A stretch of 64,000 bases of DNA. Origin: Alteromonas mediterranea DE. GTDB lineage: Bacteria > Pseudomonadota > Gammaproteobacteria > Enterobacterales > Alteromonadaceae. The notes under the pieces were generated by a model. That model saw nothing but the letters and a program-made list of their open reading frames with translations. It was not told where the DNA came from and did no database searches. Positions within the stretch are counted from its first letter, which is position 1. Every line of letters starts with the position of its first letter. Positions 20,134-29,829 of this stretch are shown piece by piece. The DNA lies in the NCBI RefSeq assembly GCF_000020585.3, contig NC_011138.3, positions 2,752,924-2,816,923 on the forward strand, given 5' to 3'. Made by a program: the position numbers and the translations under genes.

Positions 20134-21708
20134 ATGCAAACCTCAATGATCGCGGCGATCTATAAGAACTTCCTGGGACATGCGCCCGACTGGTATAAAA
20201 AAACCATTATTGCCTTTCTCATTGTTAACCCCTTCATCTTTATGGTGGACCCATACATTGCTGGTTGGACTCTGGTTATCCAGTTTATTTTTACCTTGGC
20301 GATGGCACTAAAATGTTACCCACTCCAGCCAGGGGGGCTTCTTTTGATAGAAGCCATGTTTATCGGTATGACCTCCCCCGGTCACATGATGCACGAAATT
20401 GAAGTTAATCTTGAAGTACTGCTACTGCTAGTGTTTATGGTGGCCGGTATTTACTTCATGAAAGACTTGTTGATGTTTTTATTTACCAAACTGGTGATAA
20501 AAGTGCGCAACAAGTTAATTCTGTCTCTTTCTTTTATTTTTGCTTCTGCATTTTTATCAGCCTTCTTAGACGCGCTAACCGTGGTGGCAGTGATTATCAG
20601 TGTAGGCTTGGGTTTCTATTCGATTTATCACAAAGTCGCTTCAGGAAAAGAGTTTCATTCTGACCACGACCATACCAGCGATGACGAGTTGGGAAGTCAC
20701 GACTTAGAAGACTTCAGGGCTTTCTTAAGAAACCTGATGATGCACTCTGCAGTGGGTACTGCATTAGGCGGCGTAATGACCATGGTGGGCGAACCACAAA
20801 ACCTCATCATTGCCGATAAAGCTGGCTGGGACTTCGTTGAATTCTTTATTCGAATGGCTCCGGTAACATTGCCTGTATTTGTCTTTGGTTTGCTAACCAC
20901 CGTTGTACTGGAAAAAACAGGCACCTTCTCTTACGGCGCTAAGTTGCCATCTGCAGTAAGGCAAATATTGGTTGATTACAACGACCACATGGATAAAGGT
21001 CGCAGTAAGCGCGAAACCGCAAAACTGGTGGTGCAAGCACTTATCGGTATCTGGCTAATTGTAGGCTTGGCGACGCACATGGCGTCTGTGGGCTTAATTG
21101 GTTTGTCTGTTATTGTACTTGCTACGTCGATGAGCGGTGTTATAGAAGAACACGCACTAGGCAAAGCTTTCGAAGAAGCCTTGCCCTTCACCGCTCTGCT
21201 TTGTGTTTTCTTTGGCGTAGTGGCGGTAATTATCGACCAGGGCCTTTTCCAGCCCGTAATCCATTGGGTACTGTCGTTTGAAGGCGAAACGCAAATGGTT
21301 ATGTTCTATCTTGCTAACGGAGTGCTTTCGATGGTGAGTGACAACGTGTTTGTGGGCTCTGTTTATATCACTGAAGTGACCGCAGCGCTTGAAGCTGGCC
21401 AAATTACCCGTGACCAATACGACATGCTAGCCGTAGCGATTAACACAGGCACCAACTTGCCAAGTGTTGCAACACCTAACGGTCAAGCGGCGTTCTTATT
21501 CCTGCTGACGTCTGCAATTGCACCGCTACTGCGTTTATCCTACGGGCGCATGGTAATGATGGCATTGCCTTATACCATTGTGCTTACAATTGTAGGTTTA
21601 GTCGCAACATATATTGGCCTTGCTGATGCCACACAGGTTTTATATGACATGCATCTTATTGAGCACCACACTGCTGTCGAAGCCGGTGCTCAAGCAGTAG
21701 GTCACTAG
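20134..21708 (+). CDS. nhaB: Na+/H+ antiporter NhaB
   Basis: Inner-membrane sodium/proton antiporter, 524 aa (E. coli 513). It has about a dozen hydrophobic segments and the family stretches [38 protein letters not shown] and [20 protein letters not shown]. It exports Na+ in exchange for H+, helping pH and salt balance, suited to a marine cell. It is divergent from fadR and followed after 3 nt by dsbB, as in Vibrio and Shewanella relatives, so nhaB-dsbB and the GNAT gene are probably co-transcribed. Confidence 0.97.
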   Translation: MQTSMIAAIYKNFLGHAPDWYKKTIIAFLIVNPFIFMVDPYIAGWTLVIQFIFTLAMALKCYPLQPGGLLLIEAMFIGMTSPGHMMHEIEVNLEVLLLLVFMVAGIYFMKDLLMFLFTKLVIKVRNKLILSLSFIFASAFLSAFLDALTVVAVIISVGLGFYSIYHKVASGKEFHSDHDHTSDDELGSHDLEDFRAFLRNLMMHSAVGTALGGVMTMVGEPQNLIIADKAGWDFVEFFIRMAPVTLPVFVFGLLTTVVLEKTGTFSYGAKLPSAVRQILVDYNDHMDKGRSKRETAKLVVQALIGIWLIVGLATHMASVGLIGLSVIVLATSMSGVIEEHALGKAFEEALPFTALLCVFFGVVAVIIDQGLFQPVIHWVLSFEGETQMVMFYLANGVLSMVSDNVFVGSVYITEVTAALEAGQITRDQYDMLAVAINTGTNLPSVATPNGQAAFLFLLTSAIAPLLRLSYGRMVMMALPYTIVLTIVGLVATYIGLADATQVLYDMHLIEHHTAVEAGAQAVGH

Positions 21709-21711
21709 TCT

Positions 21712-22239
21712 ATGCGCGCTCTTGTTCACACTATTAGCCAATGGGCAGAGCACAAGTCTTCGTGGCTTGTGCTTTTTGCCACATCCTTGGCACTTGAAAT
21801 TGCTGCTTTGTACTTTCAATATGGTATGGGGCTAAAGCCCTGTATCATGTGTATCTATCAGCGCACTGCTATGTATGGCATTGTGCTTTCTGCACTTTTA
21901 GTCGTAATAAAAAACAACGGCTTTACTCGAATGCTCGGGTTTGCTGGATGGGCTGTATCGGCGGGCTGGGGCTTTTTAATTGCTAAAGAGCACGTAGGCA
22001 TTCTTAATGCCGCAAATCCGTTCTTTGCTAGCTGCGAAATAGTCCCTAATTTCCCGTCATGGCTTCAGCTACACGAATGGCTACCGGCCGTGTTTGCCGC
22101 TGAAGGCGACTGTCTAGCAGATTCATGGCAGTTTTTGTCTATGGGAATGGCAGAGTGGATGCAAATTATCTTTGCGGCTTACTTTGCTGTATTTGCCATT
22201 GTATTTGCATGCCGATTGTTGGATAAGAAACCCTTTTGA
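21712..22239 (+). CDS. dsbB: disulfide bond formation protein DsbB
   Basis: 175 aa, four membrane helices. The first periplasmic loop has the CIMC pair (C-x2-C) next to YQRTAMYG, and the second loop has the second cysteine pair (SCEIVPNF ... EGDCLAD). DsbB reoxidises DsbA and passes the electrons to quinones. All four redox cysteines are present, so it should be active. Lies 3 nt after nhaB and overlaps the following acetyltransferase gene. Confidence 0.96.
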   Translation: MRALVHTISQWAEHKSSWLVLFATSLALEIAALYFQYGMGLKPCIMCIYQRTAMYGIVLSALLVVIKNNGFTRMLGFAGWAVSAGWGFLIAKEHVGILNAANPFFASCEIVPNFPSWLQLHEWLPAVFAAEGDCLADSWQFLSMGMAEWMQIIFAAYFAVFAIVFACRLLDKKPF

Positions 22240-22790
22240 TCGACTTATCCATTCTGCCCTCTCGCCTTCCTCCCATACATACTGAGCAAGGCCCTATTAG
22301 CATTCAGCGCATCGCAGAGAAACACTGCTATGCGCTTTGTGAGGCTGGGCAACAGTCCATTCACCACGTAAAGCCATGGTTTGGCTCATCAGTGTGCCCT
22401 GTTACCCCGGCTTTATCGAAGCAATGTATTGCCGACATGGAAAAAGCACGGGAAACTGGTTACGGCCTAACCTACCTGCTTATTCACGATGAAAAGTGCC
22501 TGGGTATGGGTATCATCAACCATATCCATCATACCCATCTAACGGCTAATTTAGGCTACTGGTTGCGCCCCGATGCTTGCGGTAAAGGCTTAGCCAGCGC
22601 TATCTGTGAAGCATTAAAAAAACTCGCGTTTACACAGATGAACCTAAACCGACTAGAGTGTTTTGTTGAGCCAAATAACAAAGCAAGTTTACGTGTAGTT
22701 GAGCGTATTGGTGGCATAAAAGAAGGGCTCTGCCGTAAGCGAGTATTCGGCAGAGACGCACTGTTGTACGCCATTACTAACGAGAGTTAA
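22236..22790 (+). CDS. GNAT family N-acetyltransferase (RimJ/RimL-like)
   Basis: 184 aa starting at a TTG that overlaps the dsbB stop (TTGA), consistent with translational coupling. The GNAT fold shows LGYWLRPDACGKGLASAICEAL (acetyl-CoA pyrophosphate loop, R-x2-G-x-A like DACGKGLA) and the terminal NRLECFVEPNNKASLRVVERIGGIKEG typical of RimJ/RimL enzymes that acetylate protein N-termini. The substrate is not known. Confidence 0.87.
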   Translation: MIDLSILPSRLPPIHTEQGPISIQRIAEKHCYALCEAGQQSIHHVKPWFGSSVCPVTPALSKQCIADMEKARETGYGLTYLLIHDEKCLGMGIINHIHHTHLTANLGYWLRPDACGKGLASAICEALKKLAFTQMNLNRLECFVEPNNKASLRVVERIGGIKEGLCRKRVFGRDALLYAITNES

Positions 22791-22821
22791 GTTAACATAC
22801 TACTCGTGTAGTGCTCACCTA

Positions 22822-24111
22822 CTATTTAAACGTATACATAAGCCCTGTAAAAGCATAGGCCGAATTGTCGGGATAGGCCCCCGTCTCTAGCGCGTTGCCT
22901 TTAGCGAGGTACGCACCACCTAGGCTGAACTGAAGCTGTGAAGAAACCTGATATTGCCAACGAAACTCTACTTGGTGTCCTAAGAAGTCTTCTTCACCTT
23001 CTGGCACTTGATGAAGCCACAGCGCTTTGTAACCCACCATAATGTTATGGATATCACTTATTTTAGTGACACTTCTTAGCCCTGGTGCCAAGATATTGCT
23101 TCTTGGGAACGTCTGATAAACGTCCGTAGGACCAAAGTCAAACCGACGTAAACCGTAGAGCGAGTCAAACGCATTTATGGTCCCATCATCACTGTTACTA
23201 TCACCACTTGCCGCTTCAACTTCAGCTCTTAAGAAAGTACTTTTATTCAGCTGTTTGCCTACATGGCTATGTATCATCCACGCCTTCACGTTTCTGTCTG
23301 TGACATCAGAGGCTGACGCAGTCTGCCTGGCGTGACCTGTTTGCACCATAGCTTCGATGTTGTATTTCCAACTATTGAAGAAACGTTGGGTGCGGTCGAC
23401 AGATAAAGTAATAATATCTCGGTTTTTCGTGGCGAGTTCGGCTGAATCCGACTCTTTTAACCAGTAGCTATGTACTGTCCAGGCTTTATCTTCAGACACC
23501 GCATAGAGACCAAAAAGCTTTCGATTGCTAAAACTCTTATCTAACGCCCGTTTATTGTCATCAATAGATGCTGAATCTGAAGGAAAACGAGCGACTGGAA
23601 ACAGGTAAAAGCCACGAAGTTGCCAACCTGTTAAACGCGCGTCAACTAGCGCACCTTCAAAGCTACTGGTTGCGTTTCTAAAGCGCGTATGTCCTATCAG
23701 ACGGCGACTACCGTGATCCAGCGTCACACGCCCTACCGTAACGCTATCTATGTATTCACTAACATCATGATAAGAGATATATAGTTGAACGGGTTCGAGG
23801 GTATTAACCTGTGAAGATTTGAGTGTAGGGTCGTTGTCATCGAGGTAGGCTCGGGAGTCTTCGATTTCTGCTACCGCCCGCCAGTTTCCATAAGCGGCGT
23901 CGCCTTTCAACCTTATACGGGTTGAAATACGTTCATTGGTTTGCGTGCGAACATTGTCGCTTGTCGGAAAAATAGGGTTATTTAATGTTTCGTAGCGTAC
24001 TCTTAGCGAGCCACTGTAATTGAACGCTAAACTCTCTGCGTACACAGGTGCAGCTACGCTTGTAATAGCTATTAACGCGCCCAATGCGCTAATGCTTAAC
24101 TTCCCCATCAA
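22822..24111 (-). CDS. outer-membrane beta-barrel porin, alginate-export family
   Basis: 429 aa with a signal peptide cleaved about after VAAPVYA (residue 25) and a beta-barrel rich in alternating aromatic and charged strands, ending in the aromatic residue-lysine pair YTFK. The segments GRVTLDHGSRRLIGHTRFRN and RFDFGP resemble the AlgE/alginate_exp porin family. Its real substrate is unknown; there are no alginate genes nearby. It is convergent with the GNAT gene and has its own promoter region upstream (24112-24249 side). Confidence 0.78.
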   Translation of the reverse strand: MMGKLSISALGALIAITSVAAPVYAESLAFNYSGSLRVRYETLNNPIFPTSDNVRTQTNERISTRIRLKGDAAYGNWRAVAEIEDSRAYLDDNDPTLKSSQVNTLEPVQLYISYHDVSEYIDSVTVGRVTLDHGSRRLIGHTRFRNATSSFEGALVDARLTGWQLRGFYLFPVARFPSDSASIDDNKRALDKSFSNRKLFGLYAVSEDKAWTVHSYWLKESDSAELATKNRDIITLSVDRTQRFFNSWKYNIEAMVQTGHARQTASASDVTDRNVKAWMIHSHVGKQLNKSTFLRAEVEAASGDSNSDDGTINAFDSLYGLRRFDFGPTDVYQTFPRSNILAPGLRSVTKISDIHNIMVGYKALWLHQVPEGEEDFLGHQVEFRWQYQVSSQLQFSLGGAYLAKGNALETGAYPDNSAYAFTGLMYTFK

Positions 24112-24249
24112 GAACCCTTATCTACATTGATTCAAAAAACAAAGCGGAAGTATAGACTAAGCGCATGAGCAGCACTCATGCTCTTTAGTCTAAGATAAAC
24201 AACAATCTATACTGGTGTGTTTAAAGCAGTAGAAAAGGGCTAGCGACTT

Positions 24250-24744
24250 TCAATCGAGGTCTTCGAGCGGCCAAATCGCGATATAGTCTTCAAAGTGGTT
24301 AAGATCCACATCCGACTCAAACACGGTTTTATTGCGCACTGACATGCCCTTTGCGTGCATCACGTGCTTTTTCCCCTTGTTAAGCAAAGGGTGCCAAGAC
24401 GGAAGTCCCCGCCCCTCGTAAAGTCGTCGATAAGCACAGCTATTTGGCATAAAGAAGATATCTTTAAGGTTGTCTTTGGTTAGCTTTACACAGTCAGGCA
24501 CAAGCTCTGTACGCCTTGCATATTGGGTACATTCACATTTTTTGGTATTTAAATACGTGCACACAATATTGGTGTAGTGAATTTTTTCATTGTCATTAAT
24601 GTGATCAGTAACTTCGTATTCTTCTACTGCGTCATCATCTATAAACTTCTGCAGGCAGCATTTGCCGCAGCCATCACAGAGCAACTCCCATTCCTTTTGC
24701 GTCATCTCCTCAAGAGACTTGGTTTCCCAAAATGCCACGGTCAT
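24250..24744 (-). CDS. ycgN: YcgN-like cysteine-cluster protein (UPF0260)
   Basis: 164 aa. Cysteine-rich: CDGCGKCCLQKF near residue 24, then CTYLNTKKCECTQY and a later CVKL and CAYRRLYEGRGLPSWHPL. These are the metal or Fe-S-type cysteines of the UPF0260/YkgJ group, whose function is unknown. Overlaps the ycgM stop by 4 nt, and forms the end of the rnd-ycgL-mltB-ycgM-ycgN minus-strand run. Confidence 0.9.
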   Translation of the reverse strand: MTVAFWETKSLEEMTQKEWELLCDGCGKCCLQKFIDDDAVEEYEVTDHINDNEKIHYTNIVCTYLNTKKCECTQYARRTELVPDCVKLTKDNLKDIFFMPNSCAYRRLYEGRGLPSWHPLLNKGKKHVMHAKGMSVRNKTVFESDVDLNHFEDYIAIWPLEDLD

Positions 24745-25409
24745 TGTGCCACTACCTCGGTATATACACTTACTTGATTGCCGAGCGAGGCGAAAACCCT
24801 ATCTGAAGGAGATAATTTGCCTACGCCCTTAGGCGTCCCGGTTAATATTACGTCGCCGCTATCTAAGGTAAATGTAGAAGACATATGCGCAATAAGCGTT
24901 ACGATTTTGTGTAACATCAATGCTGTATGGCCTTGCTGTCTCACCTCACCATTAATGGTAAGGGTAAAACGTAAATCATCGAGGTTACCTACCGAACTTA
25001 AGGGTAAAAAGCCTGACAAAGGCGCACTGTTGTCAAAAGATTTGGCTCGCTCCCACGGCTGCCCTTGCTTTTTGAGTGTTGCCTGTACTTCGCGAAGGGT
25101 GAGATCTAGCCCTAGTCCTATTCCCCACATGGCTGACTTTACCTCATCTTCGCTGGCATTTTTTAAACAAGATTTAAGCAGTACCGATACTTCAAGCTCA
25201 TTATGGCATTCACCTTTATCGGTGGGCACCGCAATGGGCTCATGCATGTGGCACATCGCTGCCTTTGGCTTCATAAAGAGTAAAGGTGCTTCAGATACCG
25301 TAGCGTTCATTTCTTGAATGTGATCAAGATAGTTACGACCAATGCAAACCACTTTGTTCACCGGCAACGCAATCTCATTGCCTTGCGTATCAATATGACG
25401 GTATGCCAT
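24741..25409 (-). CDS. ycgM: fumarylacetoacetate hydrolase family protein YcgM
   Basis: 222 aa, the size of E. coli YcgM (219). It has the FAH-fold metal site elements: IGRNYLDHIQEMN, FMKPKAAMCHMHEP, ELEVSVLLKS, and the end motif LDSGDVILTGTPKGVGKL. Such enzymes hydrolyse or decarboxylate acylpyruvate-like and oxaloacetate-like compounds. The physiological substrate here is not known. The start codon overlaps the upstream gene's stop (TAATG). Confidence 0.9.
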   Translation of the reverse strand: MAYRHIDTQGNEIALPVNKVVCIGRNYLDHIQEMNATVSEAPLLFMKPKAAMCHMHEPIAVPTDKGECHNELEVSVLLKSCLKNASEDEVKSAMWGIGLGLDLTLREVQATLKKQGQPWERAKSFDNSAPLSGFLPLSSVGNLDDLRFTLTINGEVRQQGHTALMLHKIVTLIAHMSSTFTLDSGDVILTGTPKGVGKLSPSDRVFASLGNQVSVYTEVVAQ

Positions 25410-26473
25410 TAGTAACCTCGCTTTATTCGTTCAGAAAGATAGCCAACCGACACCCCAAAATACGACGAGCGGTTCCACTTCATTAACGTATGAAAATTGT
25501 TATACACCAAGTAAATACGCCCATTCTCACCGTCGGGCATGATAAGCGACGCCTTAATATCAACATTGGGTAGTTCGCTGCCGTCAAAACGCGTTACACC
25601 GTTTGATTTCCAAAAAGAAAGGGGCTTCATATTCGCTTTAGATAAACCAGACACCGGCACATCTTGCGTTAGTTTTACTTGCCTACCCCACGTGCCTTCG
25701 CTATTCCACCCTTCAGATGCGAGGTAATTCGCAATTGATGCAAATACGTCAGCCTTGGTTCCCCAGATATCTTTTCTTCCATCACCATCATAGTCCACAG
25801 CGTAATTTAGAAACGAAACCGGCATAAATTGGGTTTGGCCCATCGCACCTGCCCACGAACCTTTTAGTTCATTAACGCTGGTATGCCCCTTTGCTAAAAT
25901 CTGGAGTGCAGCAAAGAAGTTGTCTTTAAACAGCTTTTCCCTTCGCCCTTCATAAGCTAGCGAAGCGAGCGCAGAAAGCACACTATAGTTGCCTTGAATT
26001 TTGCCAAAGTTCGACTCATTCCCCCATAGCGCCACAATGAATCTGGATTGCACGCCGTATCGCTGCGCAATTTCTTCAAGCAACGCTTTATGGTCTTTGT
26101 ACTGTGCTACTGCCTGCTTAACTTTCCAGTCGGGCACTCGTGTAGCGAGGTAGTCATCTAGCGTTATCTTTTTTTCGGGCTGATTTTTATCAGACTTCAC
26201 AACCGTGGGCCTAAAAGCGATGTCGGCAAACGCGGCGTCGAGAAGTGGTCTATCAATGCCTTTCGATAACGCTTCTTCCTTTAACTGTGCCACATAAGCA
26301 TTAAAACCACGTTCCGTTAATTCAGAGTTAGTCGCGGCCTCTATTGAAGCGGAAAGCAACAGAGTTAGCGTGATAAAAATCAATGGGACTTTACTTGCTA
26401 TCAAGCGCTTACTTGAGCACTTTGCTGTAATACAAGCGCGCTTGCATAAACGATTTACAACATTAAACAACAT
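25409..26473 (-). CDS. lytic murein transglycosylase, MltB family
   Basis: 354 aa. The catalytic glutamate is in VALWGNESNFG, and the substrate-groove motif GSWAGAMGQTQFMP and WDIWGT-like DIWGTKADVFASIANYL follow, as in MltB. An N-terminal hydrophobic segment (about 28-46, VPLIFITLTLLLSASIEA) looks like a signal peptide or anchor; no lipobox is seen, so it is less like lipoprotein MltB of E. coli and closer to soluble homologues. It cleaves peptidoglycan glycan strands with anhydro-muramic acid release. The true start may be one of the internal methionines; the upstream 27 residues are cysteine- and lysine-rich. Confidence 0.88.
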   Translation of the reverse strand: MLFNVVNRLCKRACITAKCSSKRLIASKVPLIFITLTLLLSASIEAATNSELTERGFNAYVAQLKEEALSKGIDRPLLDAAFADIAFRPTVVKSDKNQPEKKITLDDYLATRVPDWKVKQAVAQYKDHKALLEEIAQRYGVQSRFIVALWGNESNFGKIQGNYSVLSALASLAYEGRREKLFKDNFFAALQILAKGHTSVNELKGSWAGAMGQTQFMPVSFLNYAVDYDGDGRKDIWGTKADVFASIANYLASEGWNSEGTWGRQVKLTQDVPVSGLSKANMKPLSFWKSNGVTRFDGSELPNVDIKASLIMPDGENGRIYLVYNNFHTLMKWNRSSYFGVSVGYLSERIKRGY

Positions 26474-26481
26474 GGTACTTC

Positions 26482-26778
26482 TTAGAATTTCTTATCAGGC
26501 GTTTTAGAAAGGCCAAGCGACTCGCGGTGCGTTTCAAGCAAGTTCTCTTCCTTTGGAGGCATCTGCAAGTAAAATCCTTTCTCGGTAAGTTCATCAATTA
26601 ACTTTTGCTTATCGACTAAACCTAAACGCTCACGCTTATCGAGTGCAAGAATCGTCACTAGCTCTGGACGACCAAACATTTCCATCAAAGGTTCGGGGAC
26701 ATCTGCAAAATTGTCTTTTTTGGGCAAGTATAAGTACATGCCCTCTTTTTTTCGCGTTTTATAAACAGCGCATAACAT
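26482..26778 (-). CDS. ycgL: YcgL family protein
   Basis: 98 aa with the family's start [17 protein letters not shown] and [19 protein letters not shown], and GFYLQMPP near the end. YcgL is a small cytoplasmic protein of unknown function found beside rnd and minCDE in gammaproteobacteria. It lies 8 nt upstream of the transglycosylase gene. Confidence 0.93.
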
Positions 26779-26836
26779 AATTTAATTACTCTATTCGTTG
26801 TTAGCTAAAAGCAGGTAAATATTTGCCCACCTAGCG

Positions 26837-27994
26837 TTATTGTGTCGGTTCGTCGCCAAGTAAACGTGCTACATGTGGGCGAAACAAAGGCGCTCTCCAC
26901 GTGGAGAGTAAATCGGGTTTCAAGCCCTGTACCCGCGTCTCATCTACAGGGAACCAATACCACTTCAACAGCTGATTAAGTTGCTTTTTAGACGCAATAA
27001 CATCTGTGGTTACGCCGTTATCTTTGGCAATTTGTTCGCTTATGGTTTTAAGTTCAGCAAGGTACTTTTTATATTTCGCTATATCGATAAGCCGCTGTAC
27101 GATTGGCAGTCTAAGTTTTTCCGGCGTCTGCGCATATCTTGCTCTTGCCTCTTCAATCAGCGTTACGATAGTGTCGCCATAACGCCTAACCGACTGATGA
27201 TTTACGCCATTTATCCGTGATAAGCCAGACTTGTCGTCTATCAGTCGCTGCGCAGCCTCAAATAAATGTCCTTCTTTGAATACAAAGTTCAGCGCTAGGT
27301 CTTTCTTTCTCGCCGTGTTTAATCGCCATGCCGCCAGCGCTTGCAATACGGTGAGCTGTTCACTGTTTAAACGCCAGCTATTCTTAATGCTTAAGTAAGC
27401 AAAATCTTCTGGCATTTGCGCACGCTTTTTCTCAACCAAAAGCGCCACTTCTTCATATATCCAGTGCACTTTTCCTAGCGCCTGAACGTTGGACGCCAGC
27501 TGCTGATAACAGGGTAAAAGGTAAAGAACGTCGTTCGCCGCATAGCTCAGTTGAGCTTCCCGGAGCGGCCGTGCTAGCCAATCCGTTCGCGACTCGCCTT
27601 TGTCTAAGCTGATCTCGCAAAGTAGCTCCACTAACTTGGCATAGCCCAGAGAGGGGCCCATATCCAAGATACTACCGGCAATTTGCGTATCGAACACAGG
27701 CGTTGGCACCGTATCAAAGGCGGTAAGAAATGCCTCAAGATCTTCAGAACACGAATGCAGTACTTTAACGACTTCGGTATTTTCCAACAACGCAACAAAT
27801 GGCTGCATGTTATCGATAGCGAGGGGGTCTATAAGTACTAGCTGGTGTCCATCGTATAGCTGAATAAGGCCAAGATGGGGAGTAAGGGTTTTAGTCCTCA
27901 CAAATTCAGTATCAAGGGCGACTGCCTCTTGACGTTGTGCGGCTTCGCACACTTTTTCTAGATGTTCAAATGTTGTAATTAATTGATATTGCAT
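26837..27994 (-). CDS. rnd: ribonuclease D
   Basis: 385 aa (E. coli 375). DEDD exonuclease residues are visible: D28 and E30 in ALDTEFVR, an aspartate in HSCSEDLEAF (about 85) and the Tyr-Asp pair of SYAANDVLYLL (about 154). The C-terminal HRDC domain includes LNSEQLTVLQALAAWRLNTARKKD. RNase D trims tRNA 3' ends. The gene is just downstream of fadD and its terminator (28011-28035), so it probably has its own promoter, and continues into ycgL. Confidence 0.96.
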   Translation of the reverse strand: MQYQLITTFEHLEKVCEAAQRQEAVALDTEFVRTKTLTPHLGLIQLYDGHQLVLIDPLAIDNMQPFVALLENTEVVKVLHSCSEDLEAFLTAFDTVPTPVFDTQIAGSILDMGPSLGYAKLVELLCEISLDKGESRTDWLARPLREAQLSYAANDVLYLLPCYQQLASNVQALGKVHWIYEEVALLVEKKRAQMPEDFAYLSIKNSWRLNSEQLTVLQALAAWRLNTARKKDLALNFVFKEGHLFEAAQRLIDDKSGLSRINGVNHQSVRRYGDTIVTLIEEARARYAQTPEKLRLPIVQRLIDIAKYKKYLAELKTISEQIAKDNGVTTDVIASKKQLNQLLKWYWFPVDETRVQGLKPDLLSTWRAPLFRPHVARLLGDEPTQ

Positions 27995-28010
27995 ATTTTT
28001 GCACAGTAAT

Positions 28011-28035
28011 AAAAAAGCCGGCTAACGCCGGCTTT
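28011..28035 (-). terminator. rho-independent terminator of fadD
   Basis: AAAGCCGGC, loop GTTA, GCCGGCTTT, then TTT on the minus strand: a strong 9-bp stem 20 nt past the fadD stop. The plus-strand reading also ends in a short T-run (TTT), so some bidirectional use is possible. Confidence 0.88.
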
Positions 28036-28055
28036 CAAAAACTATTTCAAAGAAA

Positions 28056-29711
28056 CTAGTCTCGAAGCTCCCGACGCAGAATTTTACCTACATTGGTTTT
28101 TGGTAAGTCGTCTTTGAAAACAACTTGCTTAGGCACTTTGTAACCCGTTAAGTGGTTACGGCAGTGCGCGATAACGTCTTTCTCAGTCAGCGCGTCGTTG
28201 TTTTTAACCACAAACAACTTCACAACCTCGCCGCTAACCTCATGAGGAACCCCAACCGCAGCCGCTTCAACGATGTGATCGTGCATAGCAGCGACTTCTT
28301 CGATTTCGTTAGGGAACACGTTAAAGCCTGAGACTAGGATCATATCCTTTTTACGGTCAACAATATAGAAGTAACCTTCATCATCTACGGTAGCAATATC
28401 GCCAGTGGCTAGCCAACCCTCTTTTAGAATATCTTCTGTCGCTTCAGGGCGGTTCAAATATCCCTTCATCACCTGCGGGCCTTTAACCCACATTTCGCCT
28501 GGCTCACCTTTTTCAACTGGATTGCCATCGTCGTCTAATAACTTAATGTCAGTAGAAGGTACCGGCATACCAATTGCGCCTTTATAGGCTTCAATTTGAG
28601 GTGGGTTTACCGCTACCACAGGCGAACATTCAGTAAGGCCATAACCCTCTAACAACACCGTGCCCGTAACCTTTTCCCACTTTTCGGCAACAGGTTGCTG
28701 TACCGCCATGCCGCCACCTAGACCAAATTTGAACTTGCTAAAATCAAGCTCGTCAAACCCTGGTGTATTCAAAAGACCATTAAACAAGGTGTTTACGCCA
28801 GGCAAAATGGTGAACGGGTATTTGCTTAGTTCGTTTACAAACGCCGGCATGTCTCGCGGGTTAGTAATAAGCAAGTTGCGACAACCGTATTTAACGAACA
28901 TCAGGCAGTTAGCCAGTAACGCAAAGATGTGGTAAAGCGGTAGTGCTGTTACAACAAAATCTTCACCTTCTTCAATTACGGTTTCTAAAATACCCGAGAC
29001 CTGCTCTAGGTTTGCCACCATATTGCGGTGTGTTAGCATTGCGCCTTTCGATACGCCCGTTGTCCCACCTGTATATTGCAAGAACGCGATATCGCCGCTA
29101 TCAATCTCAGGTCGCGTGTATTTAAGCGACTGACCTTTTTTAACTGCCGACATGAAAGAAGTAGTTTCAGGCAAGGTGAAGGAAGGCACCATCTTTTTGA
29201 CGTATTTAACTACTGCATTAACAATCCAGCGCTTCGGTGCAGGCAACATGTCGCCCAGTGCGGTCAAAAAGACTTCTTGAAGGTTTGTATCTGCAATCAC
29301 TTCTTCAAGAGTACATGCAAAGTTTTCAACAATTACAATGGCTTTAGCATTGGCGTCGTTAAGTTGATGCTTTAGTTCTCTGGCCGTGTAGAGCGGGTTT
29401 ACATTCACCACCACCATACCTGCGCGCAAAATACCAAACATGGCGACAGGATATTGGAGAAGGTTAGGCATCATAATTGCCACCGCATCACCGCGCTTAA
29501 GCCCGCTTGCTTGTAAGTAAGCAGCAAATTGAGCTGAAAGCGTATCTAGCTCCTCAAACGAAATTGAATGCCCCATGTTAATGAAGGCTTCTTTATTTTT
29601 AAACTTCTTTACCGACTGCTCGAAAATGTCTACTACAGATGCGTAACGATCGGCATCAATTTCTGCGGAAACGCGAGGGTCGTAATGCTTAAGCCAGGTT
29701 TTTTCCACCAA
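28056..29711 (-). CDS. fadD: long-chain fatty acid-CoA ligase FadD
   Basis: 551 aa (E. coli 561). The adenylate-forming motifs are all present: [16 protein letters not shown] (about 214), [10 protein letters not shown], and GWLATGDIA with [14 protein letters not shown], ending in [13 protein letters not shown]. It activates free fatty acids to acyl-CoA with ATP, at the inner membrane, feeding beta-oxidation and the WS/DGAT. The ribosome site (GGAGG) is clear. A FadR-like operator lies 60 bp upstream (29771-29787), so FadR repression is expected. Terminator at 28011-28035. Confidence 0.97.
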   Translation of the reverse strand: MVEKTWLKHYDPRVSAEIDADRYASVVDIFEQSVKKFKNKEAFINMGHSISFEELDTLSAQFAAYLQASGLKRGDAVAIMMPNLLQYPVAMFGILRAGMVVVNVNPLYTARELKHQLNDANAKAIVIVENFACTLEEVIADTNLQEVFLTALGDMLPAPKRWIVNAVVKYVKKMVPSFTLPETTSFMSAVKKGQSLKYTRPEIDSGDIAFLQYTGGTTGVSKGAMLTHRNMVANLEQVSGILETVIEEGEDFVVTALPLYHIFALLANCLMFVKYGCRNLLITNPRDMPAFVNELSKYPFTILPGVNTLFNGLLNTPGFDELDFSKFKFGLGGGMAVQQPVAEKWEKVTGTVLLEGYGLTECSPVVAVNPPQIEAYKGAIGMPVPSTDIKLLDDDGNPVEKGEPGEMWVKGPQVMKGYLNRPEATEDILKEGWLATGDIATVDDEGYFYIVDRKKDMILVSGFNVFPNEIEEVAAMHDHIVEAAAVGVPHEVSGEVVKLFVVKNNDALTEKDVIAHCRNHLTGYKVPKQVVFKDDLPKTNVGKILRRELRD

Positions 29712-29770
29712 AACCTCCTCTACTTTATTCTTATACTATTTTATGAGCACATGGAAAGGCGCACTCATAC

Positions 29771-29787
29771 AACTGGTCTGATAACTT
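29771..29787. promoter_or_regulatory. FadR operator upstream of fadD
   Basis: AACTGGTCTGATAACTT matches the FadR consensus AACTGGTCNGACCAGTT at 13 of 16 defined positions, with a perfect left half. Its place 60 bp upstream of fadD, the best-known FadR target in E. coli, makes it convincing. Confidence 0.7.
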
Positions 29788-29829
29788 GCGAATAGTATAG
29801 GATGTGTAAAAAAAAATAAACGGTACAAT

